Source: JAIRVZ01 sp031553415
GTDB lineage: Bacteria > Bacteroidota > Bacteroidia > Bacteroidales > Azobacteroidaceae
Direction of reading: 5' to 3'
DNA: 64,000 bases
Assembly: GCA_031553415.1 (NCBI GenBank)
Contig: JAVBLO010000069.1
Location: 1 to 64,000 of the forward strand
Position numbers and translations under genes: made by a program. This document shows positions 33,874-43,682 of this stretch, one piece after another. Below the pieces are notes generated by a model. It worked only from the letters and a program-made list of their open reading frames with translations. It made no database searches and was not told the origin of the DNA. The first letter of the stretch is position 1. Each line of letters begins with the position of its first letter.

Positions 33874-34809
33874 ATGAATCAAATAGATTATTCCATAATA
33901 ATTCCTCACAAAAATATTCCGGTTCTTTTGCAACGTTGTTTGGATTCAATACCTCAGAGGGATAATATTCAAATAATAATAGTAGATGATAACAGCGATA
34001 CGAGCAAAGTTAATTTTGAAAATTTTCCAGGATTAAATAATCCACATGTTGAAGTTATTTTTGGGAAGAATGAAAATGGAAGAAAGGGAGCAGGATATGC
34101 CCGCAATTTAGGGTTGGAACGAGCAAAAGGCAAATGGATAATTTTCGCTGATGCTGATGATTTCTTTAATCCTTGTTTTGAAGAGGCATTAGATAAATAC
34201 AAAGATAACAAAAATGACATTATATTTTTCAAAGCTACAAGCATTTTTTCAGATACAAATGAGCCTTGTGACAGAAGCGAACATATAAATGTACCATTAA
34301 AGCAAATCCAACAGACAAATAACTGGGATTTAGCATTTAAAATACATGTACCATGGGGAAAGTTTATGAAAAAATATATTATAGAAACAAATAACATCTC
34401 ATTTCAAGAAGTAATGTATTCAAATGATATATTGTTTGCAATAAAATTAGGAGTAACAATGTCACAAAAAAAAATTGATGATAGTCCTATTTATTGTATA
34501 ACATATAGAGAAAATTCTTTAACAGGAGAAAATACTCTTGAATCCGTTAAAGTCCGATTTGATGTCATCTGTGAATCTGTTGGTTATTTGACGAAAAATG
34601 GGAAAAAAAATTATCTAATAAAAGATGCATATGAAAGATGGCTCTGGATTTATAAAAACAATAAAATATTAGGCATCAAACTTTTTCCGAAACTATTCAG
34701 CACCTGTAAATTTAAGGTTTTCAATTATGTTATATGGAAAGATATTTATAATATCAAATCTACTTCTGTTTGGCGTTTATTACGAAGAATAAAAAGAACC
34801 ATAAAATGA
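33874..34809 (+). CDS. GT2-family glycosyltransferase
   Basis: A 311-residue GT-A enzyme, probably cytosolic and membrane-associated. The frame opens at a GTG (33850), but ATG 33874 gives the classical N-terminus MNQIDYSIIIPHKNIPVLLQ. Nucleotide-sugar binding is seen in IIIVDDNSD and the metal-binding DxD in FADADDFF. The segment between (GRKGAGYARNLGLERAKG) is the standard GT2 helix. Acceptor and sugar cannot be predicted. It overlaps the next gene by ATGA. Confidence 0.85.
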   Translation: MNQIDYSIIIPHKNIPVLLQRCLDSIPQRDNIQIIIVDDNSDTSKVNFENFPGLNNPHVEVIFGKNENGRKGAGYARNLGLERAKGKWIIFADADDFFNPCFEEALDKYKDNKNDIIFFKATSIFSDTNEPCDRSEHINVPLKQIQQTNNWDLAFKIHVPWGKFMKKYIIETNNISFQEVMYSNDILFAIKLGVTMSQKKIDDSPIYCITYRENSLTGENTLESVKVRFDVICESVGYLTKNGKKNYLIKDAYERWLWIYKNNKILGIKLFPKLFSTCKFKVFNYVIWKDIYNIKSTSVWRLLRRIKRTIK

Positions 34810-35747
34810 AAGTTTCCATACTCATACCACTTTATAATTCAGAAAAATATATATCTCAAACTCTTGAATGTGCACTAAATCAAAGTTGGCAAGACAAAGA
34901 GATTATTGTGGTTGACGATGGTTCTATAGATAGTTCTCTATCCATAGCTCGTTCCTATGAATGCGATACGTTAAGAGTATTCTCTCAAAAAAATAAGGGA
35001 GCCAGTGCTGCTCGAAATTATGCGTTTTCAAAGTCGACAGGTGAATATATACAATACCTTGACGCTGATGATTTGATGGAAGACAATAAAATTGAGAAGC
35101 AAATAAATTACATAAAACAATCCTCAAAAAAAAATATTTTAGTATATAGTGCAATTGAAATATTTGAAAATAAAATAACAAATATCATTACACCCAATAC
35201 AACTTTCCGAAATAAATCATATTCTTATCCATTTGATCTGCTAAATGAAATGTTTCTTCTAAACAAGGCTATATTGCTACATTCTTATTTGGTTCATAAA
35301 AATTTGGTTGAAAAAAGTGGAGGATGGAATGAAGCATTATCAACTAATGATGATGGCGAGTTCTTTGCAAGAATTATTTCGTTATCTTCTTGTGTGAAGT
35401 TTGTTCCAGATACTTTTGTTTATTACCGGAATACACCGGCAAGTTTAAGTAAACTTCGCAAAGATAAGAATGCTAAATCCGATTTATTATCTTTGAAATT
35501 AGTATCAGATTTGATGATACAAAAAAATCCATCAGAAAAAACCCGTATGGCATGTTCTAAAAGATGTAATGATTTCATTCACAAATGGTTACTAGAGAAT
35601 AAACCATTACTTAAAGATCTAGAATCATACATGAAGGCTAATAACTTCACATATGACTTAACAGAAAAAAGCAAAAGATATATTTTGTTAGAGAAATTAA
35701 TTGGGTGGAGACGGATTATGTTACTAAAGCAATTATTAAGAAACTAA
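34806..35747 (+). CDS. GT2-family glycosyltransferase
   Basis: A 313-residue GT-A glycosyltransferase. Start at ATG 34806 (MKVSILIPLYNSEKYI) overlaps the previous stop by four bases; the frame's upstream codons belong to the preceding gene's end. IIVVDDGSID and YLDADDLM provide the nucleotide and metal-binding acids, and NKGASAARNYAFSKSTGEYI links them. WNEALSTNDDGEFFARI lies at the expected catalytic-base region. Donor and acceptor are unknown. The next gene begins immediately after its stop. Confidence 0.85.
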   Translation: MKVSILIPLYNSEKYISQTLECALNQSWQDKEIIVVDDGSIDSSLSIARSYECDTLRVFSQKNKGASAARNYAFSKSTGEYIQYLDADDLMEDNKIEKQINYIKQSSKKNILVYSAIEIFENKITNIITPNTTFRNKSYSYPFDLLNEMFLLNKAILLHSYLVHKNLVEKSGGWNEALSTNDDGEFFARIISLSSCVKFVPDTFVYYRNTPASLSKLRKDKNAKSDLLSLKLVSDLMIQKNPSEKTRMACSKRCNDFIHKWLLENKPLLKDLESYMKANNFTYDLTEKSKRYILLEKLIGWRRIMLLKQLLRN

Positions 35748-36884
35748 ATGGCGGCTAAAAAGAAGATATTACTTATTTCCCATAGCAATTCTTTAGGCGG
35801 TGCCGAACTTTGCTTTATAGAAACAATAAAAGCATTACAACTAAAACAATATGAGATACATGCGGTTTTCCCTTCAATAAAAGGAGAATTAAAGTCTATT
35901 TGTGAGCCTTTATGTAAAAGTTCATCTACTCAATATTTACCTTCTTGGATTGAAGAAGGAGAAAAATATCCTTTAAACACAAAATTCAAACTTCTTATAA
36001 ACATTATAGTATCCATTCGAAAATCTATCAAATTAATAAATCAGATTAAACCGGATATTATAATAACGAACACATCAGTTATGCCTCAATATGGAATAGC
36101 TGCTAAATTAACACATAAAAAGCATATATGGTTTATCCACGAATTAGTTGACGAAGATTTTGGGTGTCATTTTATTTTTGGGAAAAATTTATCAAAAAAA
36201 ACAATCTCCTATTGTTCTGAAACAATAATAACCAACTCAAATTTTGTAAATAGACGTTATATTCTTTTTGTTAAAAAAGAAAAATTGAAAATGTTATATC
36301 AACCTGTAGAAATAACCTTTCCAATAGAAGATATAACAAAAAAATCAAATAATCGTTTATCATTGCTAATTATAGGAAAAGTATCGGAATTTAAAGGCCA
36401 AAGGGAAGCTATCCTGGCTTGCAAGGAATTAAATAAACAAGGAATTGATTTTAATTTGTTGATTGTAGGAGCTCAACCCTCAACTTATTTAGATGAACTA
36501 AAATCTTTAGTGATTGAAGATTTGACTGATAAAGTAGAATTTATACCATTTACCTCCACCCCCTCAATTTATTACCAGCAATCAGATATTGTGTTGGTCT
36601 GTTCTCGTTGTGAAGCCTTAGGCAGAATAACTATCGAAGCAATGAAGATGGGATTACCTGTGATAGCATCTAATCAAGGAGGAAATCTGGAATTAATACA
36701 AAATGGCATCAATGGGTATACTTACGAATTGGGAAAACCTATTGATTTGGCAAACAAAATTATACTACTAAAAAATATTGATATAAGAAAAAAAATGGGA
36801 GATAATGGAAGACGTTTTGCAAATGAAAATTTCAACTTCGAACTTTATACAAAAGAGTTGAATAATATCTTAATCAATTTGTAA
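35748..36884 (+). CDS. GT4-family glycosyltransferase
   Basis: A 378-residue GT-B retaining glycosyltransferase. The N-terminal domain begins ILLISHSNSLGGAEL, the usual GT4 start with the glycine-rich turn. The C-terminal nucleotide-sugar domain has LLIIGKVSEFKGQREA and the EX7E motif EALGRITIEAMKMGLPV. It probably adds a hexose or deoxyhexose to a growing lipid-linked glycan on the cytosolic face. It starts directly at the previous gene's stop, so it is translated in the same operon. Confidence 0.88.
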   Translation: MAAKKKILLISHSNSLGGAELCFIETIKALQLKQYEIHAVFPSIKGELKSICEPLCKSSSTQYLPSWIEEGEKYPLNTKFKLLINIIVSIRKSIKLINQIKPDIIITNTSVMPQYGIAAKLTHKKHIWFIHELVDEDFGCHFIFGKNLSKKTISYCSETIITNSNFVNRRYILFVKKEKLKMLYQPVEITFPIEDITKKSNNRLSLLIIGKVSEFKGQREAILACKELNKQGIDFNLLIVGAQPSTYLDELKSLVIEDLTDKVEFIPFTSTPSIYYQQSDIVLVCSRCEALGRITIEAMKMGLPVIASNQGGNLELIQNGINGYTYELGKPIDLANKIILLKNIDIRKKMGDNGRRFANENFNFELYTKELNNILINL

Positions 36885-36959
36885 AAGTACAACCACTATA
36901 GTGCACCCCCTCACGCCACTAAGGAGGGCATATTCTAAAGCTAATTTAAAAAATATCCA

Positions 36960-36967
36960 TATATTTG
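36960..36967 (+). promoter_or_regulatory. Possible internal promoter (-7 box)
   Basis: TATATTTG matches TAnnTTTG in a 103-bp gap, rare in this locus, 21 bases before the next ATG (36988). It could be a secondary promoter inside the glycan operon. No -33 TTTG is found at 19 bases. Confidence 0.3.
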
Positions 36968-36987
36968 TACAATACAGAAGATTAAAC

Positions 36988-37923
36988 ATGCCAAAGGTAT
37001 CAGTTATAGTACCCAATTACAATCACGCACCCTACCTCAGAATGCGTATTGACAGCATTCTCAATCAAACATATCAAGATTTCGAGTTGATATTACTGGA
37101 TGATTGCTCAATAGACAATAGCCAGGAAATTCTTTTAAGCTACAAAAATCATCCAAAAGTTTCACAAATTGTTTTTAATGAAACTAACAGTGGTAGCCCA
37201 TTCAAACAATGGAACAAAGGAATAGAATCAGCCACAGGAAAATATATTTGGATTGCTGAAAGTGACGATTGGGCAGAACCTCAATTTTTAGAAGTTCTCC
37301 TGGATACAATAGAAACTAACCCTAATATTGTATTGGCATATACTTTAGCACGTTATATCGGACCCAATGGAAAAATCCAATGGGAAATGCCGGAAAACGG
37401 AAATCTGGAAATCTATAAAGGTTCAGATTTTATCCGAAATAAATTATTATATGCCAATGTTGTTCATAACGCAAGTATGACTCTTTTCAAAAAAGAAACT
37501 TTTTTATTAGTGAATCATGTAATATATGAACAAATGAGGCTATGTGGTGATTGGTTCTTGTACACATTACTTTGTGAACATGGAGATGTACTGGTTTGTA
37601 ATAAAATATACAGTAATTACAGAGTACATTCCACAAACACATCAAAAGCCGCTGAAAAAGAAGGCAAAAGTTTTCTGGAAGGACTTGATATATTGGATTA
37701 TATCTGTTCTAAAAATAAAAAACTACCTTTGTTGGATTACTCTTTCTTTTGGGCGAAACAATGGGTAAAATACAAGAGAAAATATCAGTTTTCCAAAGAA
37801 ACCAATAACGATATTATAAAAAAAATATTTCTAAATCATAAGTTGATATTATTTTTTTACAAGATATATAATTTTCATTTAGGTTTAAAAATAAACTTCT
37901 GCAATCAATCGTTAAAACTGTAA
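36988..37923 (+). CDS. GT2-family glycosyltransferase
   Basis: A 311-residue GT-A enzyme. The frame opens at a GTG (36901), but ATG 36988 gives the family start MPKVSVIVPNYNHAPYLRMR. LLDDCSIDNSQEIL holds the nucleotide-binding acids, and IAESDDWAE is the DxD-like metal site. RLCGDWFLYTLLCEHGD lies where the catalytic base is expected. No membrane segments. The 5' gap of 103 bases makes it the likely first gene of a sub-operon. Confidence 0.85.
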   Translation: MPKVSVIVPNYNHAPYLRMRIDSILNQTYQDFELILLDDCSIDNSQEILLSYKNHPKVSQIVFNETNSGSPFKQWNKGIESATGKYIWIAESDDWAEPQFLEVLLDTIETNPNIVLAYTLARYIGPNGKIQWEMPENGNLEIYKGSDFIRNKLLYANVVHNASMTLFKKETFLLVNHVIYEQMRLCGDWFLYTLLCEHGDVLVCNKIYSNYRVHSTNTSKAAEKEGKSFLEGLDILDYICSKNKKLPLLDYSFFWAKQWVKYKRKYQFSKETNNDIIKKIFLNHKLILFFYKIYNFHLGLKINFCNQSLKL

Positions 37924-37939
37924 TAATTTTTTTGGAAAA

Positions 37940-38872
37940 ATGGAAAATAATCTTTGCATTTCAATCATTTCGCCTGTATATCAAGCTGAAAATATTGTTA
38001 AAGAATTAGTTATGCAATTACACGAGAATCTATCCAAGATAGTTGATAATTATGAGATTATTTTGGTAAATGATGCTTCTCAAGATAAATCATGGCAAAA
38101 AATTGAAGAAGAATGCATTAAAGATAAACGAGTAAAAGGTATTAATTTAAGCCGAAATTTTGGACAACACTATGCAATTACAGCTGGGCTCAATCATGCG
38201 AAGGGAAAATGGATTGTTGTAATGGATTGTGATTTACAAGATAAGCCAGATGAAATACCCAATCTCTATAACAAGGCCTTAGAAGGTTGGGATTCTGTTT
38301 TTGCTCAACGCTTAAATAGGAATGACTCTTTCTCTAAAAAAGCCTTTTCAAAATTATTTTATTCATTTTTCAGTTATTTAACTGACACCAGGCAAGACCC
38401 AACTGTGTCCAATTTTGGCATTTATCATCGCAAAGTCATAGATGCCATACTTTTAATGCATGATCAAATTCGTTTTTTCCCAACAATGGTACAATGGGTT
38501 GGATTTCGTAAATATTATTTACCTGTAAAGCATTCTGAAAGATATGAAGGAAAAACTAGTTACAGTTTTAAGGGACTGTTTAAATTGGCTATAAACAATA
38601 TCATTGCTTTTTCAGATAAGCCACTGAGGTTAACCATAAAAATCGGTTTCTTAATGGCATCATTTTCCTTTTTAGTAGGTATAACTTATTTTGTACTGTA
38701 TTTAGTTGGAACAATTAAAGTATTAGGATTTACATCTTTAATACTTTCAATTTGGTTTTTAGCCGGCTTTGTAATAAGCATTCTCGGCATGGTAGGATTA
38801 TACATTGGCAAGGTTTTTGAAAAAGTAAAAAATCGTCCATTATTTATTATTCAAGACAGTCACAATTTATGA
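37940..38872 (+). CDS. Membrane GT2 of the GtrB/ArnC (polyprenyl-phosphate sugar) type
   Basis: A 310-residue enzyme. The GT-A domain has IILVNDASQDKSW and VMDCDLQDKPDEI, followed by the AQRLNRND and HSERYEGKTSYSFKGL blocks seen in dolichyl/undecaprenyl-phosphate glycosyltransferases. Two C-terminal membrane helices (about 230-255 and 265-290) anchor it. Such enzymes load one sugar onto undecaprenyl phosphate on the cytosolic side for use by GT-C transferases outside. Two GT-C-like proteins occur in this locus (41918 and 54575). It overlaps the WecD-like gene by four bases. Confidence 0.88.
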   Translation: MENNLCISIISPVYQAENIVKELVMQLHENLSKIVDNYEIILVNDASQDKSWQKIEEECIKDKRVKGINLSRNFGQHYAITAGLNHAKGKWIVVMDCDLQDKPDEIPNLYNKALEGWDSVFAQRLNRNDSFSKKAFSKLFYSFFSYLTDTRQDPTVSNFGIYHRKVIDAILLMHDQIRFFPTMVQWVGFRKYYLPVKHSERYEGKTSYSFKGLFKLAINNIIAFSDKPLRLTIKIGFLMASFSFLVGITYFVLYLVGTIKVLGFTSLILSIWFLAGFVISILGMVGLYIGKVFEKVKNRPLFIIQDSHNL

Positions 38873-39588
38873 CTTTAGAATATTTACCCTGGGACTCTGA
38901 ATTTTTTATTAAAAAAATTGGAATAATCTCATATACTAAATCAGAAGAAGAACATTTAGTAAAATTAATAGAAGTCGCTGCAATAAACGACTACCAGTTG
39001 TTATATATTTTTTCTCCTGAAAACCTATATATTGGACAGGATATTTTAGTTAATTATTCAGGTAAACTTATTGATAGAAAAATTGTATATTCTCAAAAAA
39101 TAAGTGACCTGAACATTAAGCAATATTCCCATTCACCTCTAATAACTGAATATTTAAGCTCAGAAGTTTCAAAAGAATTAGAATCACTGGCATACTTAAG
39201 TGGAATTCATTCCCGTTTTCACACAGATAATGGTTTTACAGATAATGATTTTCATCGTTTATATAAAATCTGGATTGAAAAATCATTAACTAAAAAAATG
39301 GCAAATAAAGTATTTGTCGTTAAAGAAAAAGATGTAGTAGTAGGAATGTCTACCTTAAAATATTCTGAAAATAAAGGAGAAATCGGATTAATAGCTATTA
39401 ACGGTTCTGTTCAAGGCAAAGGATACGGACGATTACTAATAGAAACCTGTATAATTGATTTAATTTCAAAGAACATATTTGAAATAGAAGTTTCTACACA
39501 GATAAAAAACGAGATTGCTTGTCAGTTTTATCAAAAATGCGGATTTAAAGAAAAAATAACAACAAACATATATCATTTTTGGCTATAA
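38869..39588 (+). CDS. GNAT acyltransferase, WecD/RffC-like
   Basis: A 239-residue GNAT-fold protein. It begins LEYLPWDSEFFIKKIG, the start typical of WecD-like sugar N-acetyltransferases, and has the acetyl-CoA motif INGSVQGKGYGRLLIETCI near residue 185 and a C-terminal FYQKCGFKEK. WecD acetylates dTDP-4-amino-4,6-dideoxygalactose. It lies 55 bases upstream of a WecE-like aminotransferase, the enzyme making that substrate. The two together would yield dTDP-Fuc4NAc or a close 4-N-acyl sugar. The exact sugar is inferred. Confidence 0.8.
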   Translation: MTLEYLPWDSEFFIKKIGIISYTKSEEEHLVKLIEVAAINDYQLLYIFSPENLYIGQDILVNYSGKLIDRKIVYSQKISDLNIKQYSHSPLITEYLSSEVSKELESLAYLSGIHSRFHTDNGFTDNDFHRLYKIWIEKSLTKKMANKVFVVKEKDVVVGMSTLKYSENKGEIGLIAINGSVQGKGYGRLLIETCIIDLISKNIFEIEVSTQIKNEIACQFYQKCGFKEKITTNIYHFWL

Positions 39589-39643
39589 TGCTTTATTTTT
39601 AAAAAAATAATAATACTGGATTTAAAAGACAAGAATATAAAAT

Positions 39644-40798
39644 ATGGCTATTAAAATACCCTTCAACAAACCCTATTTAATAGGCAAAGAAACTCAATAT
39701 ATAGAACAAGCCGTTCGTTCTGGAAAAATTTCCGGCAACGGTATATTTACAAAAAAATGTCAACAATTTTTAGAAAATAAATATGGATTCAAAAAGTGTT
39801 TACTAACGACTTCATGTACTGATGCATTAGAAATGGCAGCTATCTTATGTGACATTCAACCTGGTGATGAAGTAATAATTCCCAGTTATACATTTGTTTC
39901 TTCTGCTTTAGCATTTGTACGTGAGGGTGCTAAAATCATTTTTGCTGATAGCCAAACGTCTCATCCCAATATAAATGCTGATTTAATAGAATCTCTTATT
40001 ACCGAAAAGACCAAAGTAATAGTTCCTGTTCATTATGCCGGAATGTCTTGCGATATGGACAAGATCATGTATTTGTCAGAAAAATATAACCTGCTGGTTG
40101 TAGAAGATGCGGCTCAAGCAATTGATTCATATTATACTTCATCTCAAACAGGAAATCAAAAGGCGTTAGGAAGTATTGGACATTTGGGCACATTCTCTTT
40201 TCACGAAACTAAAAATATTATATCAGGAGAAGGTGGTTTATTGGCAATTAATGATGAGCGCTTTTTACACCGTTCAGAAATTATTTGGGAAAAAGGGACC
40301 AATCGTGCAGAATTTTTTCGGGGGGAAGTAAATAAATATGGATGGGTAGATATAGGTTCCTCGTTTTTGCCATCAGAAATCATAGCCGCTTTTCTTTGGG
40401 CTCAGTTAAAAAATTTAGATGATATTGAAAATAAACGAAAGATTATCTGGAACCAATATTATGAAGGATTAAAACCATTAGCAGGAAAAGGTCATTTCAA
40501 ATTACCTCATCTCCCACATTATGCAACAAATAATGCTCATATGTTTTATTTAGTATGTAATTCGCTGGAAGAGAGAGGTCGCTTGATCTCACATTTGAAA
40601 CACAATGGGATATTAGCTGTATTTCATTACTTAAGTCTGCATACCAGTGATTTTTATAGCAGTAAACATGACGGTCGAATATTGAAAAATTGTGATTATT
40701 TTTCAGACTGTTTAGTCAGGTTACCTTTATTTTATGAATTAAAGGAAGAAAATATTATATCTATTATTGAATTAATCAATGAATTTTTCAAAAAATAA
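39644..40798 (+). CDS. wecE: dTDP-4-amino-4,6-dideoxygalactose transaminase
   Basis: A 384-residue PLP enzyme of the DegT/DnrJ/EryC1 group. The sequence is close to WecE/RffA throughout: IPFNKPYLIGKETQYIEQAV, LTTSCTDALEMAA, IPSYTFVSSALAFVREGA, VEDAAQAID and the catalytic lysine in FSFHETKN, then IWEKGTNRAEFFRGEV. It transfers an amino group to C4 of the dTDP-4-keto-6-deoxyglucose product. The dTDP-glucose genes (rmlA, rmlB) are not in the window. Its 3' end overlaps the acyltransferase gene by 20 bases. Confidence 0.92.
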   Translation: MAIKIPFNKPYLIGKETQYIEQAVRSGKISGNGIFTKKCQQFLENKYGFKKCLLTTSCTDALEMAAILCDIQPGDEVIIPSYTFVSSALAFVREGAKIIFADSQTSHPNINADLIESLITEKTKVIVPVHYAGMSCDMDKIMYLSEKYNLLVVEDAAQAIDSYYTSSQTGNQKALGSIGHLGTFSFHETKNIISGEGGLLAINDERFLHRSEIIWEKGTNRAEFFRGEVNKYGWVDIGSSFLPSEIIAAFLWAQLKNLDDIENKRKIIWNQYYEGLKPLAGKGHFKLPHLPHYATNNAHMFYLVCNSLEERGRLISHLKHNGILAVFHYLSLHTSDFYSSKHDGRILKNCDYFSDCLVRLPLFYELKEENIISIIELINEFFKK

Positions 40799-41837
40799 TT
40801 TCACAAAAGAAGAAACTAATCAAATAAAAGGAATTGCACTTTTATTTCTACTGTTTCATCATCTTTTTTACCTGCAAAACGGACTATATACAGAGTTTTA
40901 CTTTGGAAATACCGAAGTCATCTCTTCCATTGGAATATTTTGCAAAGTATGTGTTGGAATGTTTGTTTTCTTTAGTGGATATGGGTTATACCAAAGTCAA
41001 TTAAATAAAAAAGACATGAGATTAAAATCATTTTATTTAAAACATTTTTCAAAATTATATTTCAACTATTGGTTGATTTGGCTATTATTTGTTCCAATAG
41101 GAGTATTTCTTTTCAAATACACATTTAATGAAGTATATGGAAATTCTCTTGTGCCCCCAAAATTCATTATTAATTTTTTAGGGTTACAAGATATGTTCAA
41201 TTTTGAAGGATATAATCCGACCTGGTGGTTTATGACATGTATACTGATATTGTATTTTTTGTTTCCTTTTTTAAATGTACTGTTAAGTAAGTTTGATTAT
41301 ATATTTTTGATTTTAATTTTCATTTTTTCTTTATTCTCTATCAACATATCGTTCCTGTTCAATATGCAACCATATGCTCCTATTAGGGATTATTTATTTA
41401 CATTTACTCTTGGAATGTACTTTTCCAAGCATAACCTTCTTATTAAAATAAAAAATTTCCCCTCAAATTCATTAATTAAATTTGGGTGTTTATTAATAAC
41501 TTTAGCGATACAAATTTATTTGCGAACATTATTAAATAAAAAATCACTTATAATTACAGATGGCTTGATAACAATTTTAATTACTCAACTCTACCTATTG
41601 TTTAAGTCTAAAAGTAAATTCCTTTTACTTTTAGGCAAACATAGTTTTAATATATTCCTGTTTCATACATTTATTTTCTCTTATTACCTGAAATCATTTA
41701 TATATGGATTTCGTAATCCTATTCTGATTTTCATAGCTTTACTCTCAATGTGTCTATTGATTTCAATTTTTATTGAATTTCTTAAAAGCAAAATATATTT
41801 TTATAAATTACAATCATTCATTAATCAACATTTCTAA
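40779..41837 (+). CDS. Membrane acyltransferase (Acyl_transf_3, OafA-like)
   Basis: A 352-residue protein with about ten membrane segments. It starts QIKGIALLFLLFHHLFYLQ, containing the His in the conserved position of inner-membrane O-acyltransferases, and FFSGYGLYQS and FNPTWWFMT-like blocks follow (NPTWWFMTCILILYF). The family uses acyl-CoA to O-acetylate sugars of O-antigen, capsule or exopolysaccharide. It overlaps the wecE end by 20 bases and is presumably a decorating enzyme of this locus. Confidence 0.85.
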   Translation: MNFSKNNFTKEETNQIKGIALLFLLFHHLFYLQNGLYTEFYFGNTEVISSIGIFCKVCVGMFVFFSGYGLYQSQLNKKDMRLKSFYLKHFSKLYFNYWLIWLLFVPIGVFLFKYTFNEVYGNSLVPPKFIINFLGLQDMFNFEGYNPTWWFMTCILILYFLFPFLNVLLSKFDYIFLILIFIFSLFSINISFLFNMQPYAPIRDYLFTFTLGMYFSKHNLLIKIKNFPSNSLIKFGCLLITLAIQIYLRTLLNKKSLIITDGLITILITQLYLLFKSKSKFLLLLGKHSFNIFLFHTFIFSYYLKSFIYGFRNPILIFIALLSMCLLISIFIEFLKSKIYFYKLQSFINQHF

Positions 41838-41917
41838 AATCACACCTGATTACATTATAAAACTAAAAACAAGTTGTAAACAGAAATAAATTTTCATTCG
41901 TTTTGAAACAATAAATT

Positions 41918-43654
41918 ATGAATATTAGTACAAAAAATTATACCCTCCAAATTCTCAATAGCACATTTCTAATATTTGCTTTATTATTAGTCATACTCAT
42001 ATTTGCCCAAACATATATAAACCTGAATAAAGGGATTAGTGTAGATGAAGGTTATTATTTGCAAGGATACATTAATGAACAACAATCAAACTCTGGAGTT
42101 TCAGATTTTCATAATATCGTAAAAAACTCCTTGAGTTTCCTGCCTTTAGAAAACGTTTCATTTATGCGGCGCTTTTATTTTGGGCTAACTCTGCTGACCT
42201 TAACATTGTTTTCTCTTTCATCATATATATTTTTAAGAAAAAAAGAGAATATATTGATTAACTGGAAAAACTATTTTTTGTCCATTTTTAGCGCCGGAGC
42301 TCTTTGTTTTTGTTATGCCAGCCCTATTCTTTATTACGACACCATCCAATCAACATTATTTCTTATTATTTTTTCTCTTATATTTCTCGCTTCCACATAT
42401 CCCAAAACAGAAAAAATATTCTATTCCATAATTGGTTTTTTAATATTATATACATTAACAAATTATCTTCCTTCCGGAATTTTATTATGTTTTGGAATAT
42501 TGTTTTGGATGATACATTACAAACAAGTTAATTCGTCAACAGTATTATTTACAATTATAGGATTTTTCATTAGTCTCATTATATATCATTTAAGAATCCA
42601 TGAATTAAATGATTTATTTAGTCAAATAATTAATTCGCTTAAAGAGGCACAAAGTAATAACACCAAACATAGTTCTTCTTTTTTATTTCAAAAAGCGATA
42701 ATTTATTGGGGAGAAGTCATTCTTTTTATATTTATTTCATTTACAATTATATATTTTGCATTTAAAAAAATAAAAAGAAATAAAAAAAATGGCTTTCAAT
42801 GGATTGGTGTTTCTCTTTTATATGCTATAATTTTTAGTTTTTCTTTTTTATACAAAAAGGAACTTTGTACTACTCTATTACTATTTCCTGCAATAATTTT
42901 GACTGCTGATTCTTTTACAAAAGAAAAATTTCCATACAAGCATATCAAAAAATATATTATACCAGGTTTTCCTGTCCTTTTCCTTTTCATTATTCCTTTC
43001 TGTGGTGTATTTGGTACAGACCAAACAATACAACACAAATCAATGTATTTTATGGCATTTTGGTCAATGGGTGCTAACTGGCTAATATATAAATGTATTG
43101 ACAGAATATCTACATATAATCGATTGTACTTACCTTATGCTTTTTCTATCCTAACTGCCATCATATTTTCATATTATGGATATGTCATACGTTATCATAA
43201 TTATTATGGAATGAAAGGCTCAAATACAGAAATACATCACAATAATAATCGCTTTAAAAATATAAAAATATCTCCTTATCAAAAACAATATATTGAACGT
43301 ATAGATTCCACATTAAGGGCAAACGGTTTTCAAGCAGAAGATAATATCCTAGCTTTCGAGGTTGATTTGATTCCTGTCTTTGCCTTGCATGGTATTGTTC
43401 CCAAAAATTTATTATATTCGCATATATATATGCTAAACAATAAAAAAAACTTACCAGATGAAAAAGTCAATTATATCTTAGTATATAAACGGGCCCAAAA
43501 TGAATTCATTGAGTTTGTACATGAAAACACAAATTGGAATTTTCCTGAAGATTATGTTCCTTTAGAAATGGGAAAGTTTACAGAAAATATGGCAGAATCA
43601 CAAAGTTCTACCCTATTTATTGCAAAAGAGAAAATTAATCATTCAATCAAATAA
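41918..43654 (+). CDS. GT-C-like multi-spanning membrane protein
   Basis: A 578-residue protein with about eleven hydrophobic helices and a soluble C-terminus of about 150 residues. Near the N-terminus, after the first helix, ISVDEGYYLQGY resembles the acidic first-loop motif of GT-C transferases (ArnT/PMT type), which use polyprenyl-phosphate sugars on the outer face. Following helices and the periplasmic tail (NYILVYKRAQNEFIEFVHEN) match that layout only loosely. I cannot assign a family with certainty. The membrane GT2 four genes upstream could supply its donor. Confidence 0.6.
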   Translation: MNISTKNYTLQILNSTFLIFALLLVILIFAQTYINLNKGISVDEGYYLQGYINEQQSNSGVSDFHNIVKNSLSFLPLENVSFMRRFYFGLTLLTLTLFSLSSYIFLRKKENILINWKNYFLSIFSAGALCFCYASPILYYDTIQSTLFLIIFSLIFLASTYPKTEKIFYSIIGFLILYTLTNYLPSGILLCFGILFWMIHYKQVNSSTVLFTIIGFFISLIIYHLRIHELNDLFSQIINSLKEAQSNNTKHSSSFLFQKAIIYWGEVILFIFISFTIIYFAFKKIKRNKKNGFQWIGVSLLYAIIFSFSFLYKKELCTTLLLFPAIILTADSFTKEKFPYKHIKKYIIPGFPVLFLFIIPFCGVFGTDQTIQHKSMYFMAFWSMGANWLIYKCIDRISTYNRLYLPYAFSILTAIIFSYYGYVIRYHNYYGMKGSNTEIHHNNNRFKNIKISPYQKQYIERIDSTLRANGFQAEDNILAFEVDLIPVFALHGIVPKNLLYSHIYMLNNKKNLPDEKVNYILVYKRAQNEFIEFVHENTNWNFPEDYVPLEMGKFTENMAESQSSTLFIAKEKINHSIK

Positions 43655-43682
43655 TTTTTACAACTTGAATAAAAGTTAGGAT

